64,000 bases of DNA from Myxococcales bacterium (GTDB lineage Bacteria; Myxococcota_A; Polyangia; Haliangiales; Haliangiaceae). Made by a program: the position numbers and the translations under genes. The notes beneath the pieces are model-generated. The model did not search any database. It saw nothing but the letters and a program-made list of their open reading frames with translations, and was not told the DNA's origin. Below, piece after piece: positions 29,501 to 37,669 of the stretch (position 1 is the first letter of the stretch; the number at the start of each line of letters is the position of its first letter). Location of the stretch: the NCBI GenBank assembly GCA_016720595.1, contig JADKKI010000006.1, forward strand, positions 310,001 through 374,000, written 5' to 3'.

Positions 29501-30157
29501 TGCGCGCTGATCGTCCTCGGAGCGCTCGCGAGCGCCGCACACGCAGGTCCGGTGGGCCGGGTGGTCGGCTCGGTGAAGGTCACCGAGGCCGGTGGCAAGC
29601 CTTCGGTCGCCGGAGACGTGATCGTCTACGTGGTCGGGGCCGCCGAGCCGAAGGTCGCGGGGCCGAAGGTGAAGATCGAGCAGAAGGGCCGGAAGTTCGT
29701 GCCCGACCTCGTGGCGATCACGGTGGGCGACACGATCACGTTCCCCAACATCGATCCGTTCCTGCACAACGTGTTCTCGCAATCGGGCACGCGGAAGTTC
29801 GATCTCGGCTCGTTCAAGAAGGGCGACAGCAAGGACAAGGAGTTCCCGTCCCCCGGTGTGGTCGACGTGTACTGCAATATCCACCCGGAGATGGCGGCGA
29901 CGATCCTCGTGCTGCCGAACCGCCACCACACGCGGACCGGCCCAGATGGCAAGTTCACGCTCGAGGGGGTGCCGCCGGGCGAGTGGACGCTGTTCGCATA
30001 CACGCGGCGCGCCGCCAAGCCGGTCAGCGCGAAGGTCAGCGTGACGGCCGGTGCCGACACCACGATCGAGATCGCGCTGCAGCGCGGCGCGGAGCCTCCC
30101 CATCTCAACAAGTACGGCGAGAAGTACCGCCCGGAAGGGCCGGGGACGTACCGATGA
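29500..30157 (+). CDS. Secreted cupredoxin (blue copper) domain protein (frameshift near the start)
   Basis: About 219 residues. With one CG unit restored near 29504 the gene starts MRAL followed by a signal peptide (IVLGALASAAHAG). The cupredoxin domain has the copper ligands in order: His in PFLHNVFS, then Cys, His and Met in VYCNIHPEM. After it comes a ~60-residue beta-sandwich of the carboxypeptidase-regulatory type (GPDGKFTLEGVPPGEWTLFAY). This layout occurs in periplasmic copper proteins involved in electron transfer or metal binding. Coupled by overlaps to both neighbours. Confidence 0.75.
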
Positions 30158-31023
30158 GCGGGCCGTTCGTGTGCTTCCGCGTCAATCGAACGTCGCGCGC
30201 GATCCTGACGGAGACGATCAAGTACGAGCCGGATCCGATGGTGTCGTTCACGAACCCGTTCGAGTGGTTCATCGTGTGCGACTCGGCCGACAAGTTGGTG
30301 ATCCGCGCGCTCGAGAACGGCCGGCAGACGCTCGCGGTGATCGCGATCGCGCAGCTGCGAGGGCTGCGTCTCGAGGTGCGGCGCCAGGTCGATCACGCGA
30401 TGCCGACGACCGCGCTGTGGGCGTGGCTCGAGGACGTGGTGTTCTCGACGCGCGAGCTCGGACAGACCCGTGGAGCTCCCGAGGCGTTCGATGCCGCGGA
30501 GCTGTCGTCGGCACCACCACCGTCGCAGGCTTCGCCCGAGGAGGTCTGGCAGATGGCCGCGGGCATGCTGCCGATCCCACCGGTGCGCCCGTCGTTCGTG
30601 CCCGCTCCGCCGCCCACGCGTCCGTCGTTCGTGCCGGCCACGCCTCCGCCCTCTGCACCGGCGGCGCCGCCAGCGGCACCGTTGTGGGGGCCCGTCGCGG
30701 CACAGGCGATGGCCGCGGCGAGCGGACGCTACCTCGAGTTCCTGTTCGATCACGCCAACGTCATGGTGATCGCGGACACCGTGCGCTACGTGCCCGATCC
30801 ATCGCTGCGTCCGTCGGGGCGCTACCAGATGAAGCTCGCGTGCGATCCGCAGGGCCAGGTCAGCATCCAGTGCGCCGGTGACGACGGGATGATCGTGATC
30901 GGGCTCGCGCAGTGGCGAGACAGTGCGCTGTGCGATCGCAAGCAGCAGGGCGGCGAGCCGGATGACTTCCAGTGGATCGCGCTCGAGGACGCGCTACGCG
31001 CTGAGCTCTCCCGCGCGCCTTAG
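30154..31023 (+). CDS. Two-domain protein with Pro-rich linker, unknown family
   Basis: 289 residues. Two similar-looking globular parts (residues 1-110 and 190-289) are joined by a ~75-residue Pro/Ala-rich linker (RPSFVPAPPPTRPSFVPATPP). Each part starts with a CFRVNRTSRAIL.../YLEFLFDHANVMVI strand and contains a 'VRYVPDPS'/'IKYEPDPM' motif, so they may be repeats. No signal peptide. Function unknown. Its ATG overlaps the stop of the cupredoxin gene. Confidence 0.6.
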   Translation: MSGPFVCFRVNRTSRAILTETIKYEPDPMVSFTNPFEWFIVCDSADKLVIRALENGRQTLAVIAIAQLRGLRLEVRRQVDHAMPTTALWAWLEDVVFSTRELGQTRGAPEAFDAAELSSAPPPSQASPEEVWQMAAGMLPIPPVRPSFVPAPPPTRPSFVPATPPPSAPAAPPAAPLWGPVAAQAMAAASGRYLEFLFDHANVMVIADTVRYVPDPSLRPSGRYQMKLACDPQGQVSIQCAGDDGMIVIGLAQWRDSALCDRKQQGGEPDDFQWIALEDALRAELSRAP

Positions 31024-31027
31024 CTAC

Positions 31028-31612
31028 TTAGAGACCACCACCGCCACCGTGATCGTCGATCACCGGGGCCTGGAGGTCGATGTCGACGAAGCCGATGGGA
31101 TCGGAGCCGAACACGACCGCGACGGCGACTCGGTCCGCGACCGGGCCTGGATAGTCACGCGCTGCGACCTGCTCGACGATCGCCATGCTGATCGGTAGCG
31201 GTCCGAGATCGCCGAAGATCTCGTGGCAGGTGATCGACGTCGGCGTCGCCACGCAGCTGCCGGTCACTTCGGGCCCCGTCAACGTCAGGGTGGTTGCACC
31301 CGGAACGAGCGAGCCGCTCAGCGTGATCGGCAGCTTGCCGCCGACCAGGCCGTCAGGGAGGTCGTAGTGGAGCGTCACCACGTCGCCGACCACGGTCCAG
31401 TCCACCGTGTCGACGAGATAGCTCGCCGCGTTCGCGAGCCCCGCATCGGTGGGGACGCGGTACCGGCCGGCATAGATGCCGGTGGTCGTTGGCAACGGAT
31501 CGCGCGGCTCGAGACCACCCGTGGTCGGCGAGCCTCCATCACTCGAGCAGCCCATGACGCCAAGGGATGAGGCAACGATCGCGACGACGGTGGAGACGAA
31601 AAACCTGCGCAT
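31028..31612 (-). CDS. Predicted lipoprotein
   Basis: 194 residues, lipobox SLGVMGC. A GAGGAG ribosome-binding site lies upstream of the ATG at 31612, which fixes the start against a longer upstream frame. The mature part (YRVPTDAGLANAASYLVDTVDWTVVGDV ... GSLVPGATTLTLTGPEVTGSC ... DIDLQAPVIDDHGGGGGL) looks all-beta; no family recognised. It ends four bases from the convergent two-domain protein gene. Confidence 0.68.
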   Translation of the reverse strand: MRRFFVSTVVAIVASSLGVMGCSSDGGSPTTGGLEPRDPLPTTTGIYAGRYRVPTDAGLANAASYLVDTVDWTVVGDVVTLHYDLPDGLVGGKLPITLSGSLVPGATTLTLTGPEVTGSCVATPTSITCHEIFGDLGPLPISMAIVEQVAARDYPGPVADRVAVAVVFGSDPIGFVDIDLQAPVIDDHGGGGGL

Positions 31613-31905
31613 GGAAACTCCTCGGCGGTACTGCACGGACTGCACCGTGTCGCGCTGGACATGATCTCCACGAGTTGCCTCGCGACCAGGGGCCGGGAGG
31701 TTAGAGGAGGTGTGACAGACACGAACAGGCATGTGCACGAATGGGATACCTGTACGGCGTCACGAAGACGAGTGACACCCGGTGTCGAGGTCTGAGTGTC
31801 AGCGGTGAGATTCCGGAAATCGTGATAAAAACCAAACGATTAATCGCGTCATCGAAGAACGCCATCCGTATCCGTGGACGGCGACCGATCCTGTTGCAAG
31901 CGTAG
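31613..31905. promoter_or_regulatory. Divergent intergenic region with AT-rich segment
   Basis: 293 bases between the lipoprotein gene (leftward) and the OPT transporter (rightward). It is much less GC-rich than its surroundings around 31812-31850 (GTGATAAAAACCAAACG), the expected place for the transporter promoter. A short palindrome GACACC-C-GGTGTC lies at 31774-31786 and could bind a regulator. No gene is seen in it. Confidence 0.4.
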
Positions 31906-33788
31906 GTGCGCTTGGCCGATCGCGACAACCATCGGCTCGATCCGGAACAGGTCGCACGCCTCGGGGAGGCCGAGTGGTACACGCAGGCGTACCGCGGAGA
32001 CGAGCCGCAGCTGACGTTGCGTGCAGTGGTCACGGGCCTGTTGCTCGGTGCGGTGCTGTCGTTCGCGAACGTCTACATCGGTCTCAAGACTGGATGGTTC
32101 TTCGGGATGGCGCTCGCTGCCGGCCTCGGGTCGTTCGCGATCTGGCGCGTGCTGGCGACGCTGCGGCTCGCGCGCACGCCGCTCTCGCTGCTCGAGACCA
32201 GCTGCATGCAATCCACGGCGTCGTCGGCCGCGTACGCGACCGGCAACATGGTGGTCGGCGTGATCCCCGCGATGTTGCTGCTGAGCGTGTCGCCCGGGCA
32301 CCCGCTCGGGACCCAGCTGCACTGGGCCGCGCTCGCCGCATGGATCGCGTGCATCGCGGCCCTGGGGGTCACGCTCGCGATCCCGCTCAAGCGGCAGCTC
32401 ATCAACCGCGAACGGCTCGCGTTTCCGTCGGGCACGGCGGCGGCGATCATGTTGCACGGCCTTCACCACGACGACGCGCGCAACGCGGCGCGATCCCCCG
32501 GGCGGATCGTCGCGGCGGCGATCTCGATCGGCGCGGCGCTGCCGATCGTGCGTGACCTCCGCGCGATCGCGTTGATCGGGCCGAGCTCGCGGGTGTTCGA
32601 CTGGCTGCCGCGGTTCTCGATCGGCGGCACGAGCTACGCACCGAGCGACGCCGGGCTGGTGCTCGATCACAGCCTGCTCGTGGTGGCGGCGGGGGTGTTC
32701 GCCGGTCTGCGGACCACCGCATGGATGTTCGCCGGGGGCCTGATCACGGCGTTCGTGCTCGGTCCGATCGCCCTCGACTGGATGTGGTCCGCGCCGGGCG
32801 GTGCGCTGGTCGGCGCGACGCGCGGGCTCGGTACCACGTGGCTCGATGCAGGGATCTGGCTCGGGGCACCGCTCCTCGTCGCCTACGCACTGGTCGCCGT
32901 GGTGTCGCGATGGCGCGTGTTCGGCCGGCTGGTCTCGCACGCCCAGCCGGCCGACCCGGCACTCGAGCGGACCGATGTCGAGATCCCTGTCGCGTGGTTC
33001 TGGATCGGCTTCGTGACCTGCGGTGGTGCGGCGATCGTCCTCGCGCGGATCCTGTTCGACATCCCCGTGATCCTCGGCGCGCTCGCCGTCGCCTTGAGCC
33101 TCGTGTTCAGCGCGGTGGCGTGTCGGATCACCGGCGAGACCGACATCACACCGGGCGGGCCGATGGGTAAGCTGACGCAGCTCGTGTTCGGCGTGCTGCG
33201 GCCGCATCACCCGTCGACGAACTTGATGACGGCCTCGATGACCCACGCGTCATCCGTTGCGAGCGCGGATCTGCTGCTCGACCTCCAGACCGGATACCTG
33301 CTCGGCGCGAATCCGCGGCGTCAGTTCGCGGCGCAAGCGCTCGGCATCCTCGCTGGGACCGGTGCATCGGTGCTCGCGTACTTCATCCTGATCCCGGATG
33401 CCACCGCGCTCGCGATCGGTGACGATGGCGTGGCTCGGTTCGCCGCGCCGGCTAGCTGCTCCAGTTCGGGCTCGATCACCTGCACCCGCTGCATCGTCAG
33501 CTGGTGATCGTGGGCTCGGCGATCGGGCTCGTGCTTGCGGTCGGCGAGCGGCTGGCGCCGCCACGCATCGCGCGATGGCTGCCGTCCTCCGCCGGGCTCG
33601 GGCTGGGGCTGCTGCTGCCACTCTCGACGTCGCTGTCGATGCTGATCGGTGCGGCCGCGGCGGCGATCGCGACGCGCGGGCGCCCAAAGATCAACGAGCG
33701 GTACGTGTGGCCGATCTCCGCCGGATTGCTCGCGGGCGAGAGCCTGGCCGGCGTCGCCGTGACCATCGTCGGAACGCTGACACGTTAG
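31906..33788 (+). CDS. OPT-family oligopeptide/metal transporter (frameshifted in this sequence)
   Basis: About 627 residues with 12 or more hydrophobic segments. The N-terminal region LTLRAVVTGLLLGAVLSFANVYIGLKTGWFFG is the family signature. Others are CMQSTASSAAYATGNM, the LAFPSGTAAAIML segment and GGPMGKLTQLVFG ... NLMTASMTHASSVASADLL. OPT proteins import oligopeptides or metal chelates. At ~33453 a TAG interrupts the frame; one missing base restores PAELLQFGLDHLHPLHRQL and the last ~95 residues. GTG start with an upstream GTAGG. Confidence 0.85.
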
Positions 33789-33796
33789 CCTCCGTC

Positions 33797-35650
33797 TCAG
33801 GTGAGGCGCTCGGGTCGCCGCCGGTAGCGCGTGGCGCGGGCGAAGCCGAGACGCTCGACACGCCGCTCGTCGACGAGAGTCCGCAGCGCGCGCAGCACGG
33901 TGCTCGGCGAGAGCTCGAGCGTGCGGGCGAGCTGCGGCACGCTGGCGTGGTCGAGCTCGACGAGGCGCTGGTAGACGAGCTGCTCGGGGCCGACGACGAT
34001 GGGCGCGACGCGCGCGGTGGCGACCTGCCTCGCAGGCTCCAGCGACGGCACCTCGCCCTCTTCCCACAGCGGTGCGGTCTCGGACAGCGCCGGCTCCGTG
34101 CCCGCGACGAGATGCACGGGCACCGTGGTGCGGTAGCCGCTGTCGCCGACCTCGATCCAGTTCGGGTGCGGCTGCAGGAACGTCCGCAGCCGATGGATCG
34201 TGGTGCGGACCGGTGGATCGTGAAGCTCGGGGTTGTACGCGCGCAGTCCCCACAGGCCCTGGACGATCCGCTCCTTGGTGGCGTGGCCGCTCGCGAGGAT
34301 CCGCAGCAGCACCGGGCACCACCGCGGCGGTCGGTGGCGGACCACGATGTCGCCGTGATCCTCGAGGAGGAGCAGATCCTCCGACGGGATCAGGATGATC
34401 CGGCGCCCGGGCGCGAGGCCGAGGAGCTCGGGGACCACGCCGAGCAGGCCGAGCGAGAGGATCCGCGACAGCGACGAGGGATCGCGCTGTGCCACCGCGC
34501 GGAGGATCGGGCTGAGCGCATCCTCGTCGAACGCACCAGCTGCGCGATCGCGATCGAACTGCCGGAGCGCGCCCTTCGCGTATGCGTGGTGGGTGTCGCG
34601 CCAGAGCTCGCGAAGATCGGCGAGGGCCTTCTGCTCGCGCTCGTCGTCGCGGCCCGTGCGCGCGACGAGGATCTCGAACCCGAGCAGCTCGGCGCGGAAC
34701 GCCACATCGCGCGGCTCGATCAGCTCGCGTGCCTGCTCCACGAGCTCGGCGCACGCCGCCGGGCCGTGCTGCCAGCGCGTCCCCCACATCCGCGCGAGGA
34801 GGCTGACCACCTTGCCGCGTCGCGTGTCGCCGCGGAGTGCGTCGCGATCCGCATCCTCGAGCGCCTCGCGCGCTTCGGTGCGACGGCCTCGCAGCGCGCG
34901 CTGCACGGCGGCCTCGGTGAGCAGCGCGCGCCGCGAGTACGAATCGTGTGCTCGCCGTCGCAACAGCGCTTCGACGCGTTCGAGCGCCTCGGCGTGTGGG
35001 ACGAACCGCGTCACGTACGTGGCGATCGAGGTGTCCACGGCGAACGCGTTGTTCGTCAACCCGAGGCGCTGGGCCTGCCTGTTCGCCTGTTCGAGCGTGG
35101 AGATCCCGCGCTGGAGCTGACCCATCTGTACGAGCGAGTGGCCGCGCATGTCGGTCGCGAGCATCTCGACGTAGACGAACGCCGCTTCGTGCGCCCCTTG
35201 CTGTGCGCGCAGCGCGAGCCGCGCCGCCCCAGGATAGCGCCCGGTGAAGTAGCACTGGCAGGCGAGCCCCTGGAACACGAGGGCACGCACCCATGGATCG
35301 CTGTCGTGGCGGAACCGGAATCCTTCGGTGACCAGCAGCCTGCGCGAACGCTCGAAATACCCAGCGCGGGCGGCGGCGAGCCCGATGAAGAACCGACACG
35401 CCGCCTGCGTACGCAGATCGGCGCCGTCGCTCGTGCGCGCTCGCCACGCGTCGTAGACACCGATCGCTTCGTCCACGCGATCGACGAACGTCAGGGCGCC
35501 GACGACGAACCCGAGATCCACGTCATCGACCTGCCCGCGATCGTAGGTGTCGGCGATGATCTCCGCGTAGCGACCCGCGAAGAACTGGTGGGCGAGGGCG
35601 CTGGTGCCGACCGCAGACCCGGTCTCCAAGCGCTGCTTTGCTCTCGCCAT
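33797..35650 (-). CDS. TPR-type transcriptional regulator with winged-helix and HTH domains
   Basis: 617 residues. The first ~350 form repeated helical pairs (for example LVFQGLACQCYFTGRYPGAARLALRAQQGA, LVQMGQLQRGISTLEQANRQAQRLG), a TPR-like solenoid. Residues ~440-530 resemble an OmpR-type winged helix (LLLLEDHGDIVVRHRPPRWCPVLLRIL ... PPVRTTIHRLRTFLQP). The C-terminal ~70 residues form a second HTH of ArsR/MarR type (VYQRLVELDHASVPQLARTLELSPSTVLRALRTLVDERRV). Likely controls the divergent Cys-repeat lipoprotein and itself. Confidence 0.75.
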   Translation of the reverse strand: MARAKQRLETGSAVGTSALAHQFFAGRYAEIIADTYDRGQVDDVDLGFVVGALTFVDRVDEAIGVYDAWRARTSDGADLRTQAACRFFIGLAAARAGYFERSRRLLVTEGFRFRHDSDPWVRALVFQGLACQCYFTGRYPGAARLALRAQQGAHEAAFVYVEMLATDMRGHSLVQMGQLQRGISTLEQANRQAQRLGLTNNAFAVDTSIATYVTRFVPHAEALERVEALLRRRAHDSYSRRALLTEAAVQRALRGRRTEAREALEDADRDALRGDTRRGKVVSLLARMWGTRWQHGPAACAELVEQARELIEPRDVAFRAELLGFEILVARTGRDDEREQKALADLRELWRDTHHAYAKGALRQFDRDRAAGAFDEDALSPILRAVAQRDPSSLSRILSLGLLGVVPELLGLAPGRRIILIPSEDLLLLEDHGDIVVRHRPPRWCPVLLRILASGHATKERIVQGLWGLRAYNPELHDPPVRTTIHRLRTFLQPHPNWIEVGDSGYRTTVPVHLVAGTEPALSETAPLWEEGEVPSLEPARQVATARVAPIVVGPEQLVYQRLVELDHASVPQLARTLELSPSTVLRALRTLVDERRVERLGFARATRYRRRPERLT

Positions 35651-35651
35651 C

Positions 35652-35702
35652 GTGACGCGTTTATAGCATTGAAAATACGAATATTGTGGGCAATCGCGTC
35701 AC
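35652..35702. promoter_or_regulatory. Inverted repeat flanking an AT-rich promoter-like segment
   Basis: Perfect 8-base arms GTGACGCG (35652-35659) and CGCGTCAC (35695-35702) enclose 35 bases rich in A and T (TTATAGCATTGAAAATACG...). It lies directly before the start codon of the TPR regulator and between it and the divergent lipoprotein gene. The arrangement suggests a regulatory site for autoregulation or joint control; no experimental support. Confidence 0.4.
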
Positions 35703-35836
35703 GCGATCGCGAGCGGCGTAAGGGGTCGAAACTCGACGGTCATGGGCCGGAGCGGTTATCCCCAGATCACACGAAGCAGTCGATCACGTTGATCGCAACT
35801 CGCCCTCTCCGATTCTCCCCGCCCCAAAGGAACTCC

Positions 35837-36313
35837 ATGTTGAAGTACGCCGCACGCATCTCCTTGGTCCTCTCGTCGTTCGCTCTCACCGCCTGCACCA
35901 CGGAGGACGCGACCAGCACGCTCGACCGCGCGATCATCAACACGCCGTGCGCCGCGAGCACGGATTGCCCCACCGGCTTCGAGTGCGAGATCGAGGTCGA
36001 GCACGGGGTCACCACCAGCTTCTGCCAGGCCAGCGAGGAGTCCGACGGCGCTTGCCCGGCCGGCCTCGAGCTCGAGATCGAGCACGGCCAGGCGTTCTGC
36101 ACGCCGCACGGCGGTGGCTCTGGCTCTGGCGGTGGCTCGGGCTCTGGCTCTGGCTCGGGCGCCGATGACAACTCCGGCAGCACCGGCACGGGCGTCACTG
36201 GCGATACCTGCGCCACGAGCGCCGATTGCACGGTCGGCCTCGAGTGCGAGGTCCAGATCGAACACGGCCAGACCACCTCGACCTGCCAGCCGCACGGCGG
36301 CGGGCAGCCCTGA
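35837..36313 (+). CDS. Cys-repeat lipoprotein
   Basis: 158 residues with lipobox SFALTAC (Cys20) and an AAAGGAA ribosome-binding site. The mature part contains three related units: PCAASTDCPTGFECEIEVEH, ACPAGLELEIEHGQAFC and TCATSADCTVGLECEVQIEH, each with a shared 'GLE.EIEHGQ..FC' core, separated by a Gly/Ser linker (GGGSGSGGGSGSGSGSG). The pattern of paired cysteines suggests disulphide-bonded surface knots. Divergent from the TPR regulator, which is likely to control it. Confidence 0.75.
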   Translation: MLKYAARISLVLSSFALTACTTEDATSTLDRAIINTPCAASTDCPTGFECEIEVEHGVTTSFCQASEESDGACPAGLELEIEHGQAFCTPHGGGSGSGGGSGSGSGSGADDNSGSTGTGVTGDTCATSADCTVGLECEVQIEHGQTTSTCQPHGGGQP

Positions 36314-36476
36314 GGCGTGCGATGACCGAGCCGTTCGTGATGGTGCGCGTGATCCGGATGATCGGAGAGTCGCTCGCGCATCCAGAGCCCCCACGAGAGC
36401 AGCCCGGTGTGCAGCGCGACGAGAATGGGACCGTGCGCGAGCGCGCGATCGTCAGGTCCCAGCGCCCTCGACCCGC

Positions 36477-36743
36477 TTAGGGGGCGAGGCACTCGCCGCA
36501 CGGCTCACAGGTCACCTTGGCCGCGATGCACGCCTGGATGGCGCGGCGGGTGGCGGCGTCACGTGGGGGATCGTCGTCCCCATGACAGTCGCAGGTGGCG
36601 GCGCAGTTGCACCTGGAGTCGGTTGGCGTCGTCGCGGCAGAGCCGCGTGGAGCCGGCGAGGTGACGTCCCGAGCGGGAGGCTTGTTGCTCGACGAGCCAC
36701 TGCACGCCATGACGAAGACCACACCCGCGAGGACCCGGTTCAT
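36477..36743 (-). CDS. Small Cys-rich lipoprotein
   Basis: 88 residues, lipobox VFVMAC (Cys14), then a Ser/Pro-rich linker and a Cys-rich tail: SRCNCAATCDCHGDDD and KVTCEPCGECLAP, seven cysteines in 45 residues. It could bind a metal or be held by disulphides. Located 31 bases downstream of the sigma-factor gene on the same strand, so probably part of its operon. The 160 bases beyond it, up to 36313, show nothing I can support. Confidence 0.65.
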   Translation of the reverse strand: MNRVLAGVVFVMACSGSSSNKPPARDVTSPAPRGSAATTPTDSRCNCAATCDCHGDDDPPRDAATRRAIQACIAAKVTCEPCGECLAP

Positions 36744-36774
36744 GCCGCGAGCGTGCCCGCTCGCGGCGTCGACC

Positions 36775-37638
36775 TCAAGTGTCGCGGAGGTGCCGCACGA
36801 TCGAGGCGTCGAGCCGGCTCTGGACCAGCCGGATCACACTGTCGATCTGCTCGACGGGCATCGCGAGGCGCTGCGCGAGCTTCGCGCGGGTCTGCGTGAC
36901 CAGTGCTGCGCGCGCGCGCTGAAGCCAGCGTGCGGAGGTGGCGCGGTGCACGCCGAACGCGGCGCCGATCGCATCGATCAAGAGCTGCTCCACGATGCTC
37001 TGCCGGAGCAGCGTGCGGTCCTCGGCGGACAGCGCCGCGATCGCCTCCTTGAGTGCGGTCGCGAACTCGGCGCGATACTCGGCCTTGAGCTGCGACAGCA
37101 TCGGATCCGAGGCCGTGCCGAGCGCATCTTCGAGGGACTTCTCGAGCGGTGTCTCGCGCTGCCGCTTCTTGAGCTGGCGGATGATCTCGCGCGTCGCGGT
37201 GATCCGCACCCAGCCGCGCAGCGGGCCCTTGCCCCGATAGCCGGCGATGCCGGGCGGCTTGCCCTCCCGTGGGAGCAGCAGCTGGACCCGGAGGATCTGC
37301 TTGACGTCGTCGACGACATCGCTCGGGGCACGCGTGGCCGCGCCGGCCGCGGAGACCTCGGACAGGATCGCATCGAATGCCGCGTGTGCCGTGGGCACCT
37401 GCGCGTCACACATCGCCGCGATCGCGAGATCGCCTGCAGGCGCCGCGGCGAGGGCGGCGGCAAGGTCGGCGCCGACGAGGCGCGGCCCTACGAACTCCAC
37501 GAGCTTCGCGAGATCGAGCTGCATCGCGGGCCAGGCGCGCCGCGCGCCAGCGATCACGGCCTCCCAGGCGGCGAGCGCGGTCGGTGGTGACGGCACGGCG
37601 AGTCCGCTCGTCGCAGCCAGGCGCTCCACCGGATCCAT
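36775..37638 (-). CDS. Sigma-70 family factor of the myxobacterial (Sig-70_gmx1-like) type
   Basis: 287 residues. An N-terminal ~100-residue extension is followed by sigma region 2 (FDAILSEVSAAGA... VKQILRVQLLL), the GYRGKGPLRGWVRITATREIIRQLKKR core typical of a myxobacteria-specific sigma family (I recall it as TIGR03001), and region 4 at the C-terminus (LSAEDRTLLRQSIVEQLLIDAIGAAFGVHRATSARWLQRARAAL). Start-to-start distance to the divergent kinase with a zinc anti-sigma motif is 31 bases, so they share a promoter region and probably a pathway. Confidence 0.85.
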   Translation of the reverse strand: MDPVERLAATSGLAVPSPPTALAAWEAVIAGARRAWPAMQLDLAKLVEFVGPRLVGADLAAALAAAPAGDLAIAAMCDAQVPTAHAAFDAILSEVSAAGAATRAPSDVVDDVKQILRVQLLLPREGKPPGIAGYRGKGPLRGWVRITATREIIRQLKKRQRETPLEKSLEDALGTASDPMLSQLKAEYRAEFATALKEAIAALSAEDRTLLRQSIVEQLLIDAIGAAFGVHRATSARWLQRARAALVTQTRAKLAQRLAMPVEQIDSVIRLVQSRLDASIVRHLRDT

Positions 37639-37669
37639 GGCGGTATCGTGTCACAATGCGTGTCGGCCG

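Noticed and set aside
31849..33246. A 465-residue minus-strand frame under the OPT transporter
   Set aside because: Composition is Arg/His/Asp-rich without hydrophobic core; antisense to a clear membrane transporter.
33398..36313. A 971-residue open frame on the + strand across the TPR regulator
   Set aside because: It is antisense to a well-supported gene, very Arg/Glu/Ala-rich with no domain, and is the kind of long frame produced by high GC content; only its last 158 residues (35837-36313) are a real gene.
36321..36480. A 52-codon frame starting MTEPFVMVRVIRMIGE on the + strand, and an opposite frame with LVALHTGLLSWGLWMRERL
   Set aside because: No ribosome-binding site, no family, and both frames are short; one of them could be real but I cannot support either.
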